Source: Euryodendron excelsum (Eukaryota; Streptophyta; Magnoliopsida; Ericales; Pentaphylacaceae). From it: 64,000 nt of DNA. The translations under genes were made by a program, and so were the position numbers. Position 1 is the stretch's first letter. Every line of letters begins with the position of its first letter. Below are positions 1-11,629 of the stretch, piece after piece. The notes under the pieces are model-generated. The model made no database searches and was not told the DNA's origin. It saw only the letters and a program-made list of their open reading frames with translations. Location of the stretch: contig CM065394.1 in NCBI GenBank assembly GCA_033060915.1, positions 9,773,501-9,837,500 on the forward strand, given 5' to 3'.

Positions 1-1130
1 AGAGCTCCTCTTAACATGACCCTTTTTATCACGAATGACCATTCATAGTTTGGAGCAAATTTTCCTTGCGTTGCTTTTTGGTGAGGGAATATCTTTTTTA
101 ATACCAAATCTCCCGGTTGGAATGATCGAGGCTGCACCTTCTTATCAAATGCCCTAGTCATTTGCCTTCTGTGGCACTGAGCGTGGTAAACTGCAGCTAA
201 CCGCTTCTCATCTAGCAGGCAGAGTTGAGCATATCGGTCTTTGATCTACTCCTCTTCATCTAACTTGATTTCCATTAGAATCCTTAGGGAAGGAATCTTA
301 ATTTCAATGAGGATGACTGCCTCTATACCATAGACCAGTTCTTAGGGAGTACCTCCAGTAGAAACTCTCATAGTAGTTCGGTAGGCCATCAATGCAAATG
401 GAAGTTTCTCCTGCCTATCTTTGTAATTGCCAACCATCTTTTGGAGTATTTGCTTGATGTTTTTGTTGGCTACTTCCACTGCTCCGTTCATCTGAGGCCG
501 GTAGGTAACTGAATTTCGATGGGTAATGTGAAACTTTTGGCATAACTTTGATACCAACTCATTATTTAAATTGGAAGCGTTGTCAGTAATGAGTGATTTA
601 GGAATCCCATATCGGTAGATGATGTGATTCTTTATGAACTTTTCTACGACCTTCTTGGTAACATGAGCGTAGGAGACTGCCTTCACCCACTTAGTGAAAT
701 AATCAATGGCAACCAGGATGAAACGGTGGCTGTTGAAGGCTTTGGGAGTGATAGGACCTATCATATCAATCCCCCACATAGAAAAGGCCAAGGGGCCGAC
801 ATGGAATAGAGCCCCATGGGTGGTGCTTTAATCTTATCCCCACGTATTTAGCATTTATGACATCAGAGAACGTATCTAATACAATCTGACTCCATTGTTG
901 ACCTATAATACCCTATCCAAAGAATCTTCTTGGCAAGCATGTGGCCATTCATGTGGGGACTGTAAACTCCTTCGTGCACTTCCTCCATGATAACTTTGGC
1001 TTTGATGGCATTGGCGCACCTCAGAGGTCTGAACCATGATCTCCTGAAAAACTCATTTCCAACCATAAAGTAATGTCCCGACAAACGGCAAACGGTCTTC
1101 CTATCTTTGTGTGATGCTGCATCAGGGAAT
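1..1130 (-). pseudogene. Integrase region of A1 polyprotein (zinc finger, DDE core, C-terminal domain)
   Basis: This is the last domain of the polyprotein, which inserts element cDNA into chromosomes. An HHCC-type zinc-finger remnant (HEGVYSPHMNG, CIRYVL, CHKC) lies at about 830-1090. The rve core lies at 342-791 and keeps all three catalytic positions in context: WGIDMIG, LITDNASNL and NGAVEVANK. A GPY-like C-terminal part (FDKKVQPRSFQPGDLVLKK, FAPNYEW) continues to the window edge. Stops separate the pieces, for example just after the finger and after the core. It belongs to the same polyprotein as the RT region upstream on the minus strand. Family assignment is secure; the copy is non-functional. 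Confidence 0.92.
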
Positions 1131-1655
1131 GTCCTAGTTTGAATGTATCTCTAGATGTCATAAAACTATGGCTACCTGCTGGGTTCAACTGTTGTGTGAA
1201 GGCAATAGGAAGGCGTATCCCTGGTAAAGATCTAAAGAGGGGGTATTTCGGTGCCCCTGTTAACCCTCATTGCTGTGGCTAAAGTGGCTAAGGCGTCATC
1301 AAAACTATTCTCTACTCGAGGTACGTGATGGAAATCCACACTTCTGAAGAGTTAACACAAATCCATAACTTGTTCATGATACGGGGAAATTTTGGCATTT
1401 CGAGTTTGATACATGTCCTTGGATTGCTGAATAACCAGATCTAAATCTCCAAAAATAGTCAGTTCATCAATCTTCATCTCTAATGCTAGCCTTAATCGCA
1501 AGATACAAGCCTCATATTCGGCAATGTTGTTGGTGCACAGCTCTAGTTACAGCTTAACCACAATTGGGTAATGACTAGCTATTCTCGATACTACTACTGC
1601 CCTAATGCCAACTTCCCTTTTGTTAGCAGCCCCATCGAAATACATCTTCCACCCA
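1131..1655 (-). pseudogene. Second (archaeal-type) RNase H domain of A1
   Basis: After the normal RNase H, the minus-strand translation gives a second RNase H start, WKMYFDGAANKREVG. It continues TNNIAEYEACILRLRLALE and DLDLVIQQSKDMYQ, the YFDGA / NN.AEYEA / SDL..QQ signature of the extra archaeal-type RNase H found in Tat-lineage elements. The carboxylates in YFDGA and AEYEA are visible; SD of the third motif reads LD here. Stops occur after VVKL and further on. A weakly conserved linker follows toward the integrase finger. This domain is a lineage marker that separates Tat/Ogre from most other gypsy families. Confidence 0.85.
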
Positions 1656-2235
1656 ATTTTTGCTTGCTCTTCAATCGCGTCGTCAGCGCATAGTATATCT
1701 TCATCGGGGAATTGGGGTTCCGTGGATTGGTAATCATCAATAGGGTTCTCCGCTAGATAATCAGCTATCACCTGCCCCTTATGGGTAGTGAATATAATAT
1801 TAAATTTTGATAGGATCATGTGCCATTGGGCAATTCTGCTGGACAAGGCTGGTTTATCGAATATATACTTGAGGGGATCCATTCAAAAGATAAGGAAAGT
1901 AGTATGATAAAGCATGTAATGTCGAAGCCTATGAGTTGCCTAGGCTAATGCACAACAGGTTTTCTCGAGATCCGAATACTTTGTTTCATATGGCAGGAGC
2001 TTTTTACTAAGGTAATAAATGGCTTGCTCATTTCTTCCTGTTTCATCATGTTGCCCTAAAACACACCCCATGGAAGTATCCAAAACTAACATGTACATTA
2101 ATAAAGGGCGCCCCAGGGTAGATGCCACTAGGACTGGAGGATTTTGTAGATATTCTTTGATTCTCTCAAAAACCATTTGACAGTTATCATACCACTCTTT
2201 TGGAACTTCTTTCTTAAGGAGTTTGAAAATAGGCT
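1656..2235 (-). pseudogene. RNase H domain of A1 polyprotein
   Basis: This is the gypsy-type RNase H that would degrade the RNA strand during reverse transcription. Visible motifs in order are LLMYMLVLDTSMGCVLGQHD, NEQAIYYLSKKLLPYE, YSDLEKTCCALA, LRHYMLYH, the LSSRIAQWHMILSKF segment and VIADYLAENP. One in-frame stop follows CCALA and another precedes MDPLKYIF; both look like W or Q codons turned to stop by a single transition. The homologous piece in element B1 (40600-40956) is very similar. Confidence 0.9.
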
Positions 2236-3324
2236 TTCATCAATGAGTCATTTGAGCGATGAACCTGCTGATGGAGTTTAGTTTTCCCAAAAAGGACCGA
2301 ATCTCTTTTTCCCCTCTCAATGCGGACATTTCAATGGTGGACTTGACTTTGGCAGGATCAATCTCTATGCCCTTTTCATTGACTATGAACCCCAGCAACT
2401 TCACAGAAGATACCCTAAAGGTGCACTTCGCAGGATTTAGCTTGGGCTGATACTTACGGAGACGGTCAAACACCTTCCGTAGGTTGAACAGGCAATCTTT
2501 TTGCTATTTAGACTTAATGATCATGTCATCCACATAAATTTTGACTTCCTGATGCATCATATCATAAAATAAGGTTACTATAGCCTTTTGGTAGGTTGCC
2601 CCCATGTTGCGAAGTCCAAATGGCTTAACTTTATAACAATACACTCCCCAGAAGGTGATGAAAGCAGTCTTCTCTCGATCCTCTTCAGCCAGCTTGATCT
2701 GGTTGTATCCCGAAAAGTCGTCCATGAAGGAAAACATTTCATGACCGGCTGTGTTGTCAACAAGCAAGTCTATGTGTGGGAGAGGAAAATCACCTTTGGA
2801 CTGACCTTGTTGAGGTCTCGAAAATCAACACACATCCACACCTGGCCATCTTTCTTGGGTACAAGGACAATGTTAGCCAGCCATTAGGGATACTCTACTA
2901 TTTGCAGAAATCCTGCTTAGAATTGTTTGATCACTTCCTCCTTAATCTTCAGACTCCATTCTAGCTTTAATCTCCTGAACTTCTACTTAAAGGGTTTCAT
3001 CTACGGGTCCAGGGGTAATTTGTGTTCCATAATGAATTCATCCAACCGAGGGATATCTTGATAAAACCAAGCAAAAACATCTAAGTATGCACACAACAGT
3101 TCCAATAATTCTTTGCGCTACCATTGATCTAGGCCTGCACCGATTCTAAGTTCTTTTGGATCCCTTTTACTCCCCAAATTAACTATTTCTATTTCCAAAA
3201 TGTTTGGGGTACTACGGTTCTCATGTCATTGTATTTGTTCCTGAATTTCGTCTAGTACCTCGTTTGAATAATTCACGTCCACTGCAATTCCCAGTTATTG
3301 GTAATCAAACTTAGTGTTAAAGTC
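2236..3324 (-). pseudogene. Reverse transcriptase region of A1 polyprotein
   Basis: The minus-strand translation shows the N-terminal linker (AYLDVFAWFYQDIPRLD), the fingers (WLANIVLVPKKDGQVWMCVD, DLNKVSPKDYFPLPHID) and the palm MFSFMDDFSGYNQIKLAEED. The catalytic YVDDMIIKS and the thumb/connection (KCTFRVSSVKLLGFIV, IRSFLGKLNSISRFI) follow. The two aspartates of YVDD are intact. Stops occur in the N-terminal linker, after KSK and after QMTH. Upstream, the reading continues across the solo LTR insertion at 3325-8130 into the exon that follows the intron at 8183-8358. The YVDDMIIKS context is typical of Tat elements. Confidence 0.93.
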
Positions 3325-3329
3325 ATTAT
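3325..3329. repeat. Left target-site duplication ATTAT of solo LTR
   Basis: ATTAT lies directly before the TG end of the LTR and is repeated directly after the CA end at 8126-8130. Five-base duplications are the normal product of gypsy integrase. Confidence 0.88.
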
Positions 3330-4075
3330 TGTTGCACCCAGATTTTTTGCACTCGAGGAATACACACACAAGCAGGAAAAATATTGTACTCTCTCGTTAG
3401 AACTCATCCTTCTAGAAGAATGAGTGCGACTAGGTTAGAATTGAAAGTTGATTGAATAAAGGGCTTTTGAAAAACATTTGGAGCCGCCACCTAATTTGAT
3501 TAAGGTGAGTTAGGTCACCTAAAAACTAAGCACAATCTGAAGACTACACTTAGGGTTTTTGAAAAAGATTTTGAAAATACTTCCTTAAGATAGGGTTTTT
3601 AAGAAAACAGGTTATTTGGCAACTTTTAGAAAATATTTAAGCCCTTTTTTCAAAACAACTCCATTTGGTCACTCGAAAATAGTGTTCTAGGTTCAGAGGT
3701 TGGTTACATATAGGAAAGACGCACTAAGCCATCACCCTACCCCGCCCTTGCGGTACCTACATGTCTATTCACCCTAGATTCACCTACAAGAGTCTTCAAC
3801 TAACAAATGTCCAAAACTATCCACTTTAGAAAAGAATTTTTGAAAAGACATGATGCATATATTTAAATGCAATAGAAAGATTTAAATAGACTTGGAAATA
3901 AATTTGAAAAGACTTGATTTTATTTTAGAAAAGAGATTTGAAAAGATAGATTTGAAATTGAAAAGTTTTAGATATTTGAGAATAGATTTTTTGAATTGGA
4001 AACTTGAAATAGATTATGAAATTAGAAGTTGGAAAAAAGTTATGGAAATAGAAGTTTGAAAAAGGTGGTGACTGC

Positions 4076-4150
4076 ACCCATGAGGGTTGCCTGCATATCC
4101 TTTTTGAAGAATCAGGTCAGTCGTAGTTCAGACAAGAGTCCAATTAAAAA
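4076..4150 (-). other. Conserved LTR core box (copy in solo LTR)
   Basis: GACCGCACCCATGAGGGTTG followed by GCCTGCATATCC, AATCAGGTCAGTCGTAGTTC and a GACAAGAGTCC element forms a block of about 70 bp. It recurs at 12368-12440, 18885-18962, 46541-46615, 55498-55585 and, in LTR-B, 51227-51302. It is much better conserved than the surrounding purine-rich DNA. Confidence 0.75.
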
Positions 4151-6160
4151 TAGAAGGTATGATTTGAAAAAGAGTTGGAGTTGAACTTAGAATAAAAGAT
4201 TGGAATTTGGAATTTGGAATTGAAAAGATTGGACTTTGATTTGGAAAGATAGAACTTAGAAGAAAGATTTGGACTTGTTTTGGAAAGATTGAGGTTTGGG
4301 AAACTTAGACTTAGGAAAGATAGGATTTAGAAAGGACTTGAGGTTAAGAAAGATTTGACTTGAATGTTGGACATGAAAGATTAGAGAAAGATTGAATTTA
4401 GGAATGGTTCGAATTAGGAAAGTTTCATTTTAGGAAAGTTTCACTTTAGGAAAGTTTCATTTCAGGAAAGGTTTTGAATTAGGAAAGTTTTCAAATTAGG
4501 AAAGTTTCAGTTTAGGAAAGTTTTCAAATTAGGAAAGTTTTAATTTGGAAATATTTTGAAATAGAACAGTTTTGATTTAAGAAAGATTTGAAAGTTAGAA
4601 AGTTTAGAATTTAGAAAGTTTCGACTTAAGAAAGTTTTGACTTAAGAAAGTTTTGGATTTGGAAAGTTTTAACTTAGAGAAGGTTTTGCCTTTAGAAAAT
4701 TTTAACTTAAAGAAGTTTTGAATTTAAAAAGATTTGGAATTTGAGTTTTAGAAACACTTGAAATTAGGAAAGGTTTGAGTTTAAGAAAGGTTTGACAACT
4801 TAGATTTGGAAAGTTGGAATTTGGAAAGGTTGGAATTAGGAAAGATTTGAAGGTTTAAAGTTTAAGAAAATATTTTTACATTCAAGTTTTGGAAACTTAA
4901 GATTTAGGAAACTAGGAGATTAGGAAGGATTTGAATTAGGAAAGGTTTAGGCTAGGAAGGATTGAGATTCCTATTTCCTAAAACAAGGATTGGATTTTGT
5001 TTCTAAAAAGAGATGGTTTGATTTTGTTTCTAAAAACGGAAGATAGGATCTAGTTTCTTAAATGGGAGATTGGATTTTGTTTCCTAAAGAGAAGACAGGG
5101 TTTGGTTTGGAATTGGAAGGTGAAGTTTTGGAAACCTAGATTTGAAAGACTACAGTTTTGATGTAGAAAAGAGGTTTTTGGAAACTTATAATTTTTTATG
5201 TAAAAGGGGAGATTTTGGAAACCCAAGTTTTAAGGTAAGAGTGGAAATCATGCTTTAAGAAAGGGAATTAGGATTTCCTAATCGTTGGCTCTAGGGTTTA
5301 ACTTAGGCTCTAAGGAAAGAATTTTTGGAAAGTGCGTTTTTGGAAACGATGATTTTTGGAAGGAAATCCTAAAAGAAGTTTTTGGAAAGTGAACTTGAGA
5401 GGAGTTTTAGAAAGAAGATTTTGGAAGAAGCTTTTAGGAAAGAGTTTTTAGGAAAGAGATCATTTGGAAAGAGTTTTCATAAAGAAATTTAAGGAACGTT
5501 TTGAGAAAGTGAACTTTGAGGAGAGCTTTTTTTAAAGGAGTTTGAAAAGAAGTTTTGGAAAATAGATTTTTTGAAAGGAGTTTTTAGAAAACAATTTTGG
5601 AAAGGAGATTGGAGAGAGATTTCAAAAAGTGTGTTGGAAAAGAGATTTTTAGAAAGAGAGATTTGAAAAAAAAGTTTTTAGAAAGTATATAAAATACCTC
5701 ACTTTCCTAAGGCGATTCTAACCATAAGAAGGTTAGAACCATTCTAAGATAATGGTTTTGAAAACAACAATGTTTTGAAAATATGGACCATATTGGTCAC
5801 TTTAAATGTAACACTTTCCTAAAGCAATCCTAACCATGGAAAGACTAAAATCACCTTAGGACTGTGATTTTGAAAACAAGTTTTGAATAAGAAGATCTAA
5901 TGCAAGTTTTGAAAATGATGTTAATGCAAGTTTTGAAAACGAGTTTGAAAACTAATTTTGGAAGAATGCAAGATCATGATATGCAAATTGCAAGTTGGGG
6001 TCGTGAACATACAAGGTTAAAGGCTTCACCACAAAATCAAAGGGGCTGAACCCACGTGGTCTCTGGTTAGACTAAAAGAAGGCCCCTGACAAGATGACCT
6101 CCAATAGCCTAATCTTACATATAGACCGGGAAGTCCCTTGTTTCAAGCATGCAAGAAACG

Positions 6161-6161
<1 letters not shown>

Positions 6162-6193
<32 letters not shown>
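6162..6193. repeat. Run of 32 G
   Basis: An uninterrupted tract of 32 G, then A, then GGGG, lies in the position where other LTR-A copies have AAGAAAGGGGGGG or similar. It may be a true expansion of a short G tract or an assembly/homopolymer artefact. Confidence 0.9.
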
Positions 6194-6194
<1 letters not shown>

Positions 6195-6577
6195 GGGGAA
6201 GAAGATGGGGGATTAAAATAGAAGAAAACCTAAGTGGGTTCAAAGGGAGAAGAGAGAGTGGGAAGACACGTAAACGTAAATAGGAAGCCTACCTTGTGTC
6301 TTCTTTATTTTGCTTTGCTTCAGTCTTCGCTTCAGTTTTCAAGGGCTTGTCTTGATCTTCGAGAGCTTTAGTTTGCAAAATTCAAGTCTTCAATGGAGGC
6401 TTTGGAGGCTAGTGTATGAGTGTATGTGAGTGTATAGGAGGCTTAAGATTGTGTATGGAGATTAGGGTTTGGAAAACCTAAAGAAGACTAGGGTTTAGGG
6501 AGGCTACAAGCTCTGTATATCGAATAGTAAGGTTTTCAGACTGAGTTTGCGGACCTCTCTCACGTTGGAAGAAGCTC

Positions 6578-6589
6578 TATATTTATAGA
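6578..6589 (-). promoter_or_regulatory. LTR TATA box (solo LTR 3330-8125)
   Basis: Minus strand CTATAAATATAG, conserved in position in the LTR-A copies, followed by telobox-like AAACCCTAG motifs downstream and preceded by GGCGCC palindromes. Confidence 0.75.
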
Positions 6590-8125
6590 GAGAAGAATGA
6601 CCTGGCGCCTGTTGTAGTGGCGCCAGGCCAAAATTTCTTCTAGCGCCACTAGTAGTGGCGCCAGCCACTTAGGAAAGTTTTAAGGTTAGCAAGCAATGTA
6701 TCTTCAGAAGATTTGGGCGCCTGTACTAGTGACTACCTTGCAATTTTTAGCCTGGCTTCACTAGGAGTGACTCCGGAAGGTCCAAGAATGATTTGAAGGG
6801 GCCGGGAATGACCCGGAAGGCCGAAAAGGGACAAGAACCCTTAGAATAGGGTCCCAGGGGTAATGGACTCAAAAAATGATGTCAAGATTTGTCGAAAGGG
6901 TTGACCGGGCCATCAGGGGCAAAACGGTCAATTGAGTTGGAAAGCTACCAGGACAGACTCAGAATGTCCCGGAAGAAGACTTGAGGTTTGGAAACATTAT
7001 TTAGAATGTTCTCAAAAGTTACAAGTTTGAGACGACCCAGAGCCGGTGTGGTTGGAAAAAGCGACGGGCCCACTAAGGGTAAAACGGTCATTTTGTACCG
7101 AGTTTGCCGGACTTGACTCGGAATGATCCGGAAAGATAATGAAAGGTCGAGAATACTATAAAAAGCATTCTTGGGAGGTTACCGGTTTAATACCCAGAGC
7201 CGGTGTGGTTCCCGGGGCGCTCAAATGCCAAGGGGCAAAATGGTCATCTTAACAGTCTCGGAATTGGCCCGAAACTAACTAGAAGGCACCTAATCATGCT
7301 GGATTTCCTTTAAGGCAATCTTGGAAGGGTGGACTTACCATTCTAAGGACTTAGGTACTGTCTTGAGAAACGTGTCAAAAAATGGCCCTAGGGACAGTTT
7401 GGTCTTTTTTCATCGAAGTGGACTAGTAGGCACCGGTATTGACCTGGGTTTTGAGTGTTTTCGTCACTCTGACGGCAGTCCCGTGAGACAGGGGTTTATT
7501 GGTAATTCCCTATATTGACATGTTTACGAGTGTTTCCGCCACCCTGACGGTTGCAATGTTTACAAGTATCTCTGTTACTCTAATAGGTCTCGATCATTTC
7601 TGAGATTGCCTAATCTCTGGAAGCTGCTAGATGGACTTAGCGCCTAAGGAATCAACTTTCTCAGAAGGTGTGCCAAAATGAACATTTCTACATTGACGAG
7701 CTAGTAGGCTCCAAAGGTGGATCGTTCTACCATCTCGGAGACTTGGGGTCTCGTCCTGGTCGACGGGTTTGAAGAGACTTACCGTTTCAAAGAACTTTCT
7801 TCGAAAGATGCGTCGGACAGGATGGACGTACTGCCTCAAGGAATCAACTTTCTCGAGGGACGTGCCGGATTTAATTGAAATTGGAATTGGATTGAAAAGG
7901 GGATTTCTGTCTTCGAAAAGACGTGCCCACTGGAATTGGACCAAACAATTCCCCCAAGGGTATTTTGGTCATTTTGCCACTATTTGGGCCCAAAGGGCCT
8001 GAGAAGTGATTGATTCTGGGATTAGACTTGGAAAGTTGATTTAGATTGAAATACGTCCATCTTGACTTGAATACAAGTTTGGATGGATTGGAGACTGCCG
8101 AACAAGTAAAAATGGGGTGCTTACA

Positions 8126-8130
8126 ATTAT
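8126..8130. repeat. Right target-site duplication ATTAT of solo LTR
   Basis: Identical to 3325-3329; together they prove that the LTR inserted as a unit into the A1 polyprotein. Confidence 0.88.
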
Positions 8131-8182
8131 TTATCAGAATTGGCATTCTCTAGATTAGTCAAGACATCGGATACAAGGGTCC

Positions 8183-8358
8183 CTGGCATGAAAAATAGTG
8201 TGTATTGAATCAAACAAAAAGAAATACATATATTTTTTTTTTAATTAACAATAACTTGATTTAAAAGTTAAGACAAGTAAGTTGAAAGGACAAAATTTGT
8301 TTATGGCAGATCAGCTACTCTAAGATTTTGCTCTAGAGAGCTTTGTACCAAAACTTAC
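8183..8358 (-). other. Candidate Ogre-type intron between protease and RT of A1
   Basis: On the minus strand the protease/G-patch reading continues past one stop through ENLHNWANEDVSCA to a consensus donor CTC|GTAAGTTTTG. After 176 bp of AU-rich, stop-filled DNA there is an acceptor CTATTTTTCATGCCAG|GGAC. Downstream the reading resumes (TLVSDVLTNLENANSD) and leads, after a frameshift near the LTR insertion point, into the RT linker. A spliced intron at this position is a known trait of Ogre elements. That splicing happened in this copy is inferred from sequence only. Confidence 0.72.
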
Positions 8359-9400
8359 GAGCACAACTAACGTCCTCATTGGCCCAGTTATGCAAGTTCT
8401 CACTTGGCAGCATTGCTCGAAAGGACCCATCTTAAGTTATTCCAGTGTTGGCCGTCATGACGAGTACTTCTTCTTGAACTTTCCTCTTCTTCAGACTCTT
8501 ATTTGATGTAGACATTCCCTTTCCCATATCTAACTGCCTAAATTGATATGAGAGCTCTGTAGTAGCTTTCTTGTCAGCCCTCTTCTTTTGCATTGCTTCT
8601 CTTCTCTCTTTTCTTGTAGGTTCATATCCCAACCCAAAGGTAGGTTCAGTTGACGGTATTTCTACAATCCTAGGCCTTCCTTGTAAATATTTTCCTAAGC
8701 CTTTCCCCAGTTGAAATCCATTTGTTTTAAAGTACCACACTATCATCTGAGAATTTCGAGAATATTTTGGCTCTACTTGATCTTCCTTTTGCACGACAGT
8801 GATATATTCGAACGACTGAATGTAAGAGGGCGACTCAGTATCAGATACGACGATATCAGCTTTGTATATGGCGAATTCTTTTTCAGTAAAAACAAAAATC
8901 AACTTGGAGCCTACGATGAACTTGACTTTCTGATGAAGGCTAGAAGGGACTGCACCCGCTAAATGAATCCAAGGTCACTTTAACAGCAAATTGTAGACAG
9001 CCGAAATATGCAAGACTTGGAACTTGATTGCAAAGGTTACTGGCCCTATCTCAATGGGCATTTCAATTTCCCCCATAGCTTCCCTCCGAGAACCATCAAA
9101 GGCATGAATGACCATACTGCTATTATTCAAATAAGTTTGGTCCATTCCAAGCCTTTCTAAGGTAGACTACGGGCAAACGTTCAAAGCCGACCCATTATCT
9201 ATTAATAATTTGGCTATCATTTTTGCCCTTATTCTTACAGCGATATGTAGAGCACAGGTATGGCCCGTTCCGTCAGCAGATATTTCATCATCCAACAAGG
9301 TAATGATGTTCGGGGCCATGATGAGGCTCACCATGTTATGTAGGTTATCCGGCGTGAAATTCTCAAGCATATGAGCATCTTTGAGGATCTTTAACAAAGC
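8359..9400 (-). pseudogene. Protease and G-patch region of A1 (gag-pro)
   Basis: This would be the retroviral-type aspartic protease that processes the polyprotein. The active-site loop reads LLIDNGSALNVCP at 9167-9205; DNG in place of DTG also occurs in Tat proteases. It is followed by FDGSRREAMGEIEMPIEIGP, IKFQVLHISAVYNLLL, PWIHLAGAVPSSLHQKVKFI and a G-patch-like segment (YFKTNGFQLGKGLGKYLQG, then FGLGYEPTRKE) at about 8610-8740. A basic tail follows. Stops occur after NVCP, after LLLK and at 8430. It lies directly before the intron, so it would form the end of the upstream coding exon. Confidence 0.85.
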
Positions 9401-10255
9401 ATCTCAGTGTACTTTACAGGTGAGTAGTAGGCCTAACATCGAAATATGGGCTGGGGCTTTTCTAAGTTGTTACATGCAGTTGTAGTCGACCTTTCCTAAA
9501 GCTTTGGTGAATTCTAACATCTCTTGATCTGTTGGTTGGTTGGAGCTTTCTCCCTCTTTATATTTTTCTTTCCTTTTTCTTTCCACTTCAGCTGAGGTGT
9601 AGAGTCGCTCTAACCGGGTTATCCCTCCTCTTTCTACCATAGGCTTTCCAGTGCTTTTATCAGGTGGGTAATTCCATGGGACACTATGAAGACTGGATAT
9701 TGGCGATTAGGTTATAATGGGAAGAGTTATCCTCGGGTTTACAGGCAAAAGGATTACCATAGGTGAAGGGTTAGTGAGAACAGGCAAGGTGGTGGGCACA
9801 ATTGGTTTCTTTGGTAGGACCAGGGGTAACACGGCTCGTATGGCTCCCTGGGTGTTGGTTTGAGGTTCAGGCCCAGCCATGGTGACCATGAATTTAGGTT
9901 TAGACAATGGAGTAAGGATGAGGTGGTAATAAGTGGGATTAGGTAAGGTTTCAACGATTAAGTTCATGTTGGATTGATGAGATTGTATGGTTAGGAAAGA
10001 ATGGTCTTGGTATTCAAGTTCCCTTAGGATATAAGTCGTCCCTTTTGGAATTACAACAAACGGTTTATGCGGGGTACCTCTGCTAAAATTCTTGCTTTCC
10101 AGTGGAATACTCTCTTGAAGTTTGTGAATCATGGCCTTCAGTAATACAGAAGATGTTAAACTAGTATTCATTCTCTTACCAATAAAGATGAAATGAAAAC
10201 AAGGACACCAGTTGCAAGTTAGTGTTTGGTTTTTAGAGAGCCCTATGCAATGCAT
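9401..10255 (-). pseudogene. gag to protease linker of A1
   Basis: The minus-strand reading shows a proline/valine/threonine-rich segment (MAGPEPQTNTQGAIRAVLPL) at 9707-10255. It is followed by the stretch that normally precedes the Tat protease: ITRLERLYTSAEVERKRKEK, KALGKVDYNCM and KAPAHISMLGLLLTCKVH. The latter parts lie at 9400-9640 and lead into KILKDAHMLENFTPDNL and the protease. I see no capsid-like domain or zinc knuckle here, so most of gag appears lost or unrecognisable. Assignment rests on position and the pre-protease motif. Confidence 0.65.
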
Positions 10256-11629
10256 GTCCTAGGGTGCCCGTATTCGAGAGGGAGACTAAATATGATGGCT
10301 TTGGCTCACTTTCAGAGATAGGGATTTCACCCCTGTATGCAAGTACCTTACCATTGATAAAAAACCTGCCTTCATCATTTATTTGTGGAAGATAAGGGGA
10401 CACATTAAACTTCGAGGTTTACAATATAACGAATCAAAGTACATTTTAATGGGGGAAGGGGAACAGTTTCCCTTGGGCTTCCACCTATCTAATTTTACAT
10501 ATGAAATCCTAAACTACTCTTGAGTCTTCGGATTCGCCCTCTTTGGATTTGATGTCGAGAAGATCGCTGAGAGACCTTATTGATTGATTGCCCCTTATCT
10601 TCTTGGCAATCTTATCTCCGTGAGCATAGAGGGATTGGGGCCCCTCTTATGGAATGACTTGAAATGCATGCAATGATTCCTTAGGGTCACATGAGAACCC
10701 TTAGGCTTTTTGTAGGTTTAATACAAGGGAGAGTGACCTTGGTGTCACTCTCTTTGGGTTGATCATATGCATAAGAATGCAATGACTTGAGTTACTTTAA
10801 AACTTTTATCTTAACACAGAATATGGAATGCATAAAAATGGATGCAAAGAGTGTAAGAAGAGAGAATGTAATTGAAGTAAATATGCATGCATGAATAGTT
10901 AGACAGACATTATAACAATAAGAGTATAGTTATGATAACAACAGGAATAAACAGGTATGGAAAGTAAAAGCAGTCGCCCTTTCCTCCATGGTTTTGGAAA
11001 ACGGTGTGCGTGTCCTAAATTCGGCAGAGGTTCGGCTATGCATGGTGTCTATATGAGCATGAGGTTGAGGGTTTACTATTGCATCCTAAAAAGGCTCGGT
11101 TCCCAGATCTTCAAACCTAGGCCCACTCCCCGAAGTGGTGCCATGATCAGTTGGTGATCCAAACGGGAGAACCATTAAGAGGTCGTAGGCGAAGAAACTG
11201 GCACAACATTTTGCCGACAACCAATATACTGTTCCCCCTTCTAACTAGAAGGGACATATCAGGGTAAAGAATGCAAGTATGCAGAATGTAAGTGCATGTG
11301 CAGTGTGTATGTGATTTTTGAAAGCGGAAGAAAGAGGCCAACAACTCCCATCCTTCTTGTTCATCACATTCATGCATAACAGTGAATAAAATAATATTGT
11401 AAACAAAAAGCCCACCAACAAAACAAAGATGTAAAAGTTACAATGCGAATGACAAACTTAATGCAAGATAATATGAATGGAGTTAAATGCATGTTTTTTT
11501 TTTTTTTTTTGAAAACAACTTTGAAAATTTGATTTTGAAAATTGAAAGTGGATAGAATTGGACAAGTTAATTGAAGACTCTACATGGGTGAAGGGTGAAG
11601 AGATATGACTATGTCCTAACTCTCTAAGT
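10256..11629 (-). other. 5' untranslated leader of A1
   Basis: No credible long reading frame is present. The block is collinear with the leader of A2 (about 29960-31353), including the CCTTTCCTCC and CGGCAGAGGTTCGGCTATGC boxes and the 'CCCACTCCCCGAAGTGGTGC' box at 11122-11141. Conservation of a non-coding leader between two elements suggests functional RNA such as packaging or dimerisation sequence, but that is inference. Confidence 0.7.

Larger units (their letters stand above)
3330..8125 (-). mobile_element. Solo LTR-A (4.8 kb) inserted in A1 polyprotein
   Basis: The block starts TGTTGCACCC and ends GTGCTTACA, is flanked by ATTAT on both sides and has no internal domain, so it is a solo LTR. 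Orientation is minus: a TATA box reads leftward at 6579-6589, with palindromic GGCGCC motifs just upstream of it (6604-6665). A possible AATAAA lies at 6304-6309 (plus strand TTTATT). From 3840 to 5690 is a purine-rich stretch of degenerate AGGAAAGTTT units. It has only a single degenerate copy of the CTCGAG unit that is amplified in other LTR-A copies. The gag-pol it interrupts resumes cleanly on both sides. Confidence 0.92.
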
